Part shown: piece after piece, positions 15,054 to 15,326 of the stretch | Layout: each line of letters begins with the position of its first letter | Position numbering within the stretch: position 1 is the stretch's first letter | Assembly (NCBI GenBank): GCA_964558445.1 | Contig: CAZLEA010000036.1 | Coordinates: 1 to 15,326, forward strand | Source: CAYXVJ01 sp964558445 | GTDB taxonomy: Bacteria; Bacillota; Clostridia; Saccharofermentanales; Fastidiosipilaceae | Length of the DNA stretch: 15,326 nt | Reading direction: 5' to 3' | Notes under the pieces: model-generated | What the model was told of the DNA's origin: nothing | The model's database searches: none | The model's input: only the letters and a program-made list of their open reading frames with translations | Made by a program: the position numbers and the translations under genes

Positions 15054-15294
15054 CTACAGTACGAAGATGAAGTTTCCATCCTCATCGATGAAGACATCGT
15101 CCGTGATCGCAAATCCGTCTGCTACTTCATACCGGCGACCGCTACCGCCGAGGCAGTTCTTATCTTACGAACCCCGCCCAGACATCACTCAATTGATTCG
15201 CAACCGTGTTGACCGCCCATAAACAGTAGCAATCGTCCTTGCAACCTGTGTATGTGACGAGACGCTTCCTATCTGACCAAAAACTACCATCTGT
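15054..15294 (-). pseudogene. Frameshifted C-terminal remnant of an unrecognised gene
   Basis: Two minus-strand open segments fit end to end with a one-base shift near 15160-15165. The upstream one (15160-15294) reads TDGSFWSDRKRL and continues to LSDVWAGFVR before TAA. The downstream one (15054-15164) reads DKNCLGGSGRRYEVADG and ends DEDGNFIFVL before TAG. The second has codon choice like the neighbouring genes (GAC, ATC and TTC rich) and a natural-looking C-terminus. A stop codon (TAA at 15295-15297) interrupts the frame further upstream, so more than one lesion is present. I cannot name the parent family; the upstream part faintly recalls leucine-rich BspA-type repeats. It could also be chance open sequence. 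Confidence 0.4.
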
Positions 15295-15326
15295 TTAATC
15301 TTGTTGCGACTGCGAGCGTTTTGGCT

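Noticed and set aside
14925..15222. Two overlapping plus-strand open frames of about 95 codons in the right-hand gap.
   Set aside because: They run through the minus-strand promoter and the GC-rich hairpin, lack ribosome binding sites, and oppose the better minus-strand remnant.
1..15326. CRISPR arrays, insertion sequences, transposases or phage genes.
   Set aside because: No regularly spaced direct repeats, transposase motifs or phage-like genes are visible; gene density and composition look like ordinary chromosome.

Overview
The window looks like a chromosomal segment of a Gram-positive, clostridia-like member of the Bacillota (Firmicutes) with roughly balanced GC content. Three things point there. 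The block hprK-murB-rapZ-yvcK-whiA is the conserved Firmicutes cell-wall and carbon-control cluster. The transporter is of the LplABC type with a YesMN-type two-component system beside it. Ribosome binding sites are strong and purine-rich, and promoters match the sigma-A consensus. I cannot name a genus. Every gene I can support lies on the minus strand, so the locus reads from right to left.

Right end (15326 to 13777). A frameshifted remnant of an unrecognised gene ends near 15054 and is followed by a strong GC-rich hairpin. Next come a good sigma-A promoter and a 307-residue alpha-helical, HEAT-like protein of unknown function. A near-consensus promoter then drives a tRNA-Gly(GCC) gene with encoded CCA, closed by an intrinsic terminator.

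Centre (13677 to 8218). hprK, murB, rapZ, yvcK (glmR) and whiA follow each other with gaps of about 15 to 40 bases or a 4-base overlap. They connect sensing of glycolytic flux (HPr kinase/phosphorylase) to the amino-sugar and peptidoglycan precursor pathway (MurB, RapZ, YvcK) and to WhiA. trmL, a tRNA wobble-base 2'-O-methyltransferase, comes next.

Left half (8206 to 1). A YesM-type sensor kinase starts 11 bases after the trmL stop, and its YesN-type AraC-family response regulator starts 2 bases after the kinase stop. A 263-base regulatory gap carries inverted repeats and a weak promoter candidate. It is followed by a solute-binding lipoprotein, two CUT1-type permeases and the first two thirds of a family 31 glycosidase closely resembling alpha-xylosidase YicI. 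The inferred model is as follows: an extracellular alpha-xylose-containing oligosaccharide, perhaps a xyloglucan fragment, is sensed by the kinase; the regulator activates the binding-protein operon; the transporter imports the sugar; the glycosidase removes xylose in the cytoplasm. The transporter ATPase is not in the window and is probably supplied from elsewhere, as with MsmX-type ATPases.

No wholly new system is evident. The most interesting points are the contiguous arrangement of global carbon-control genes with a dedicated sugar-uptake module, a nested stem-loop between the binding-protein and permease genes, an in-frame five-codon leader ORF in front of murB (which itself lacks a ribosome binding site), and the decayed gene and alternative hairpins at the right edge.
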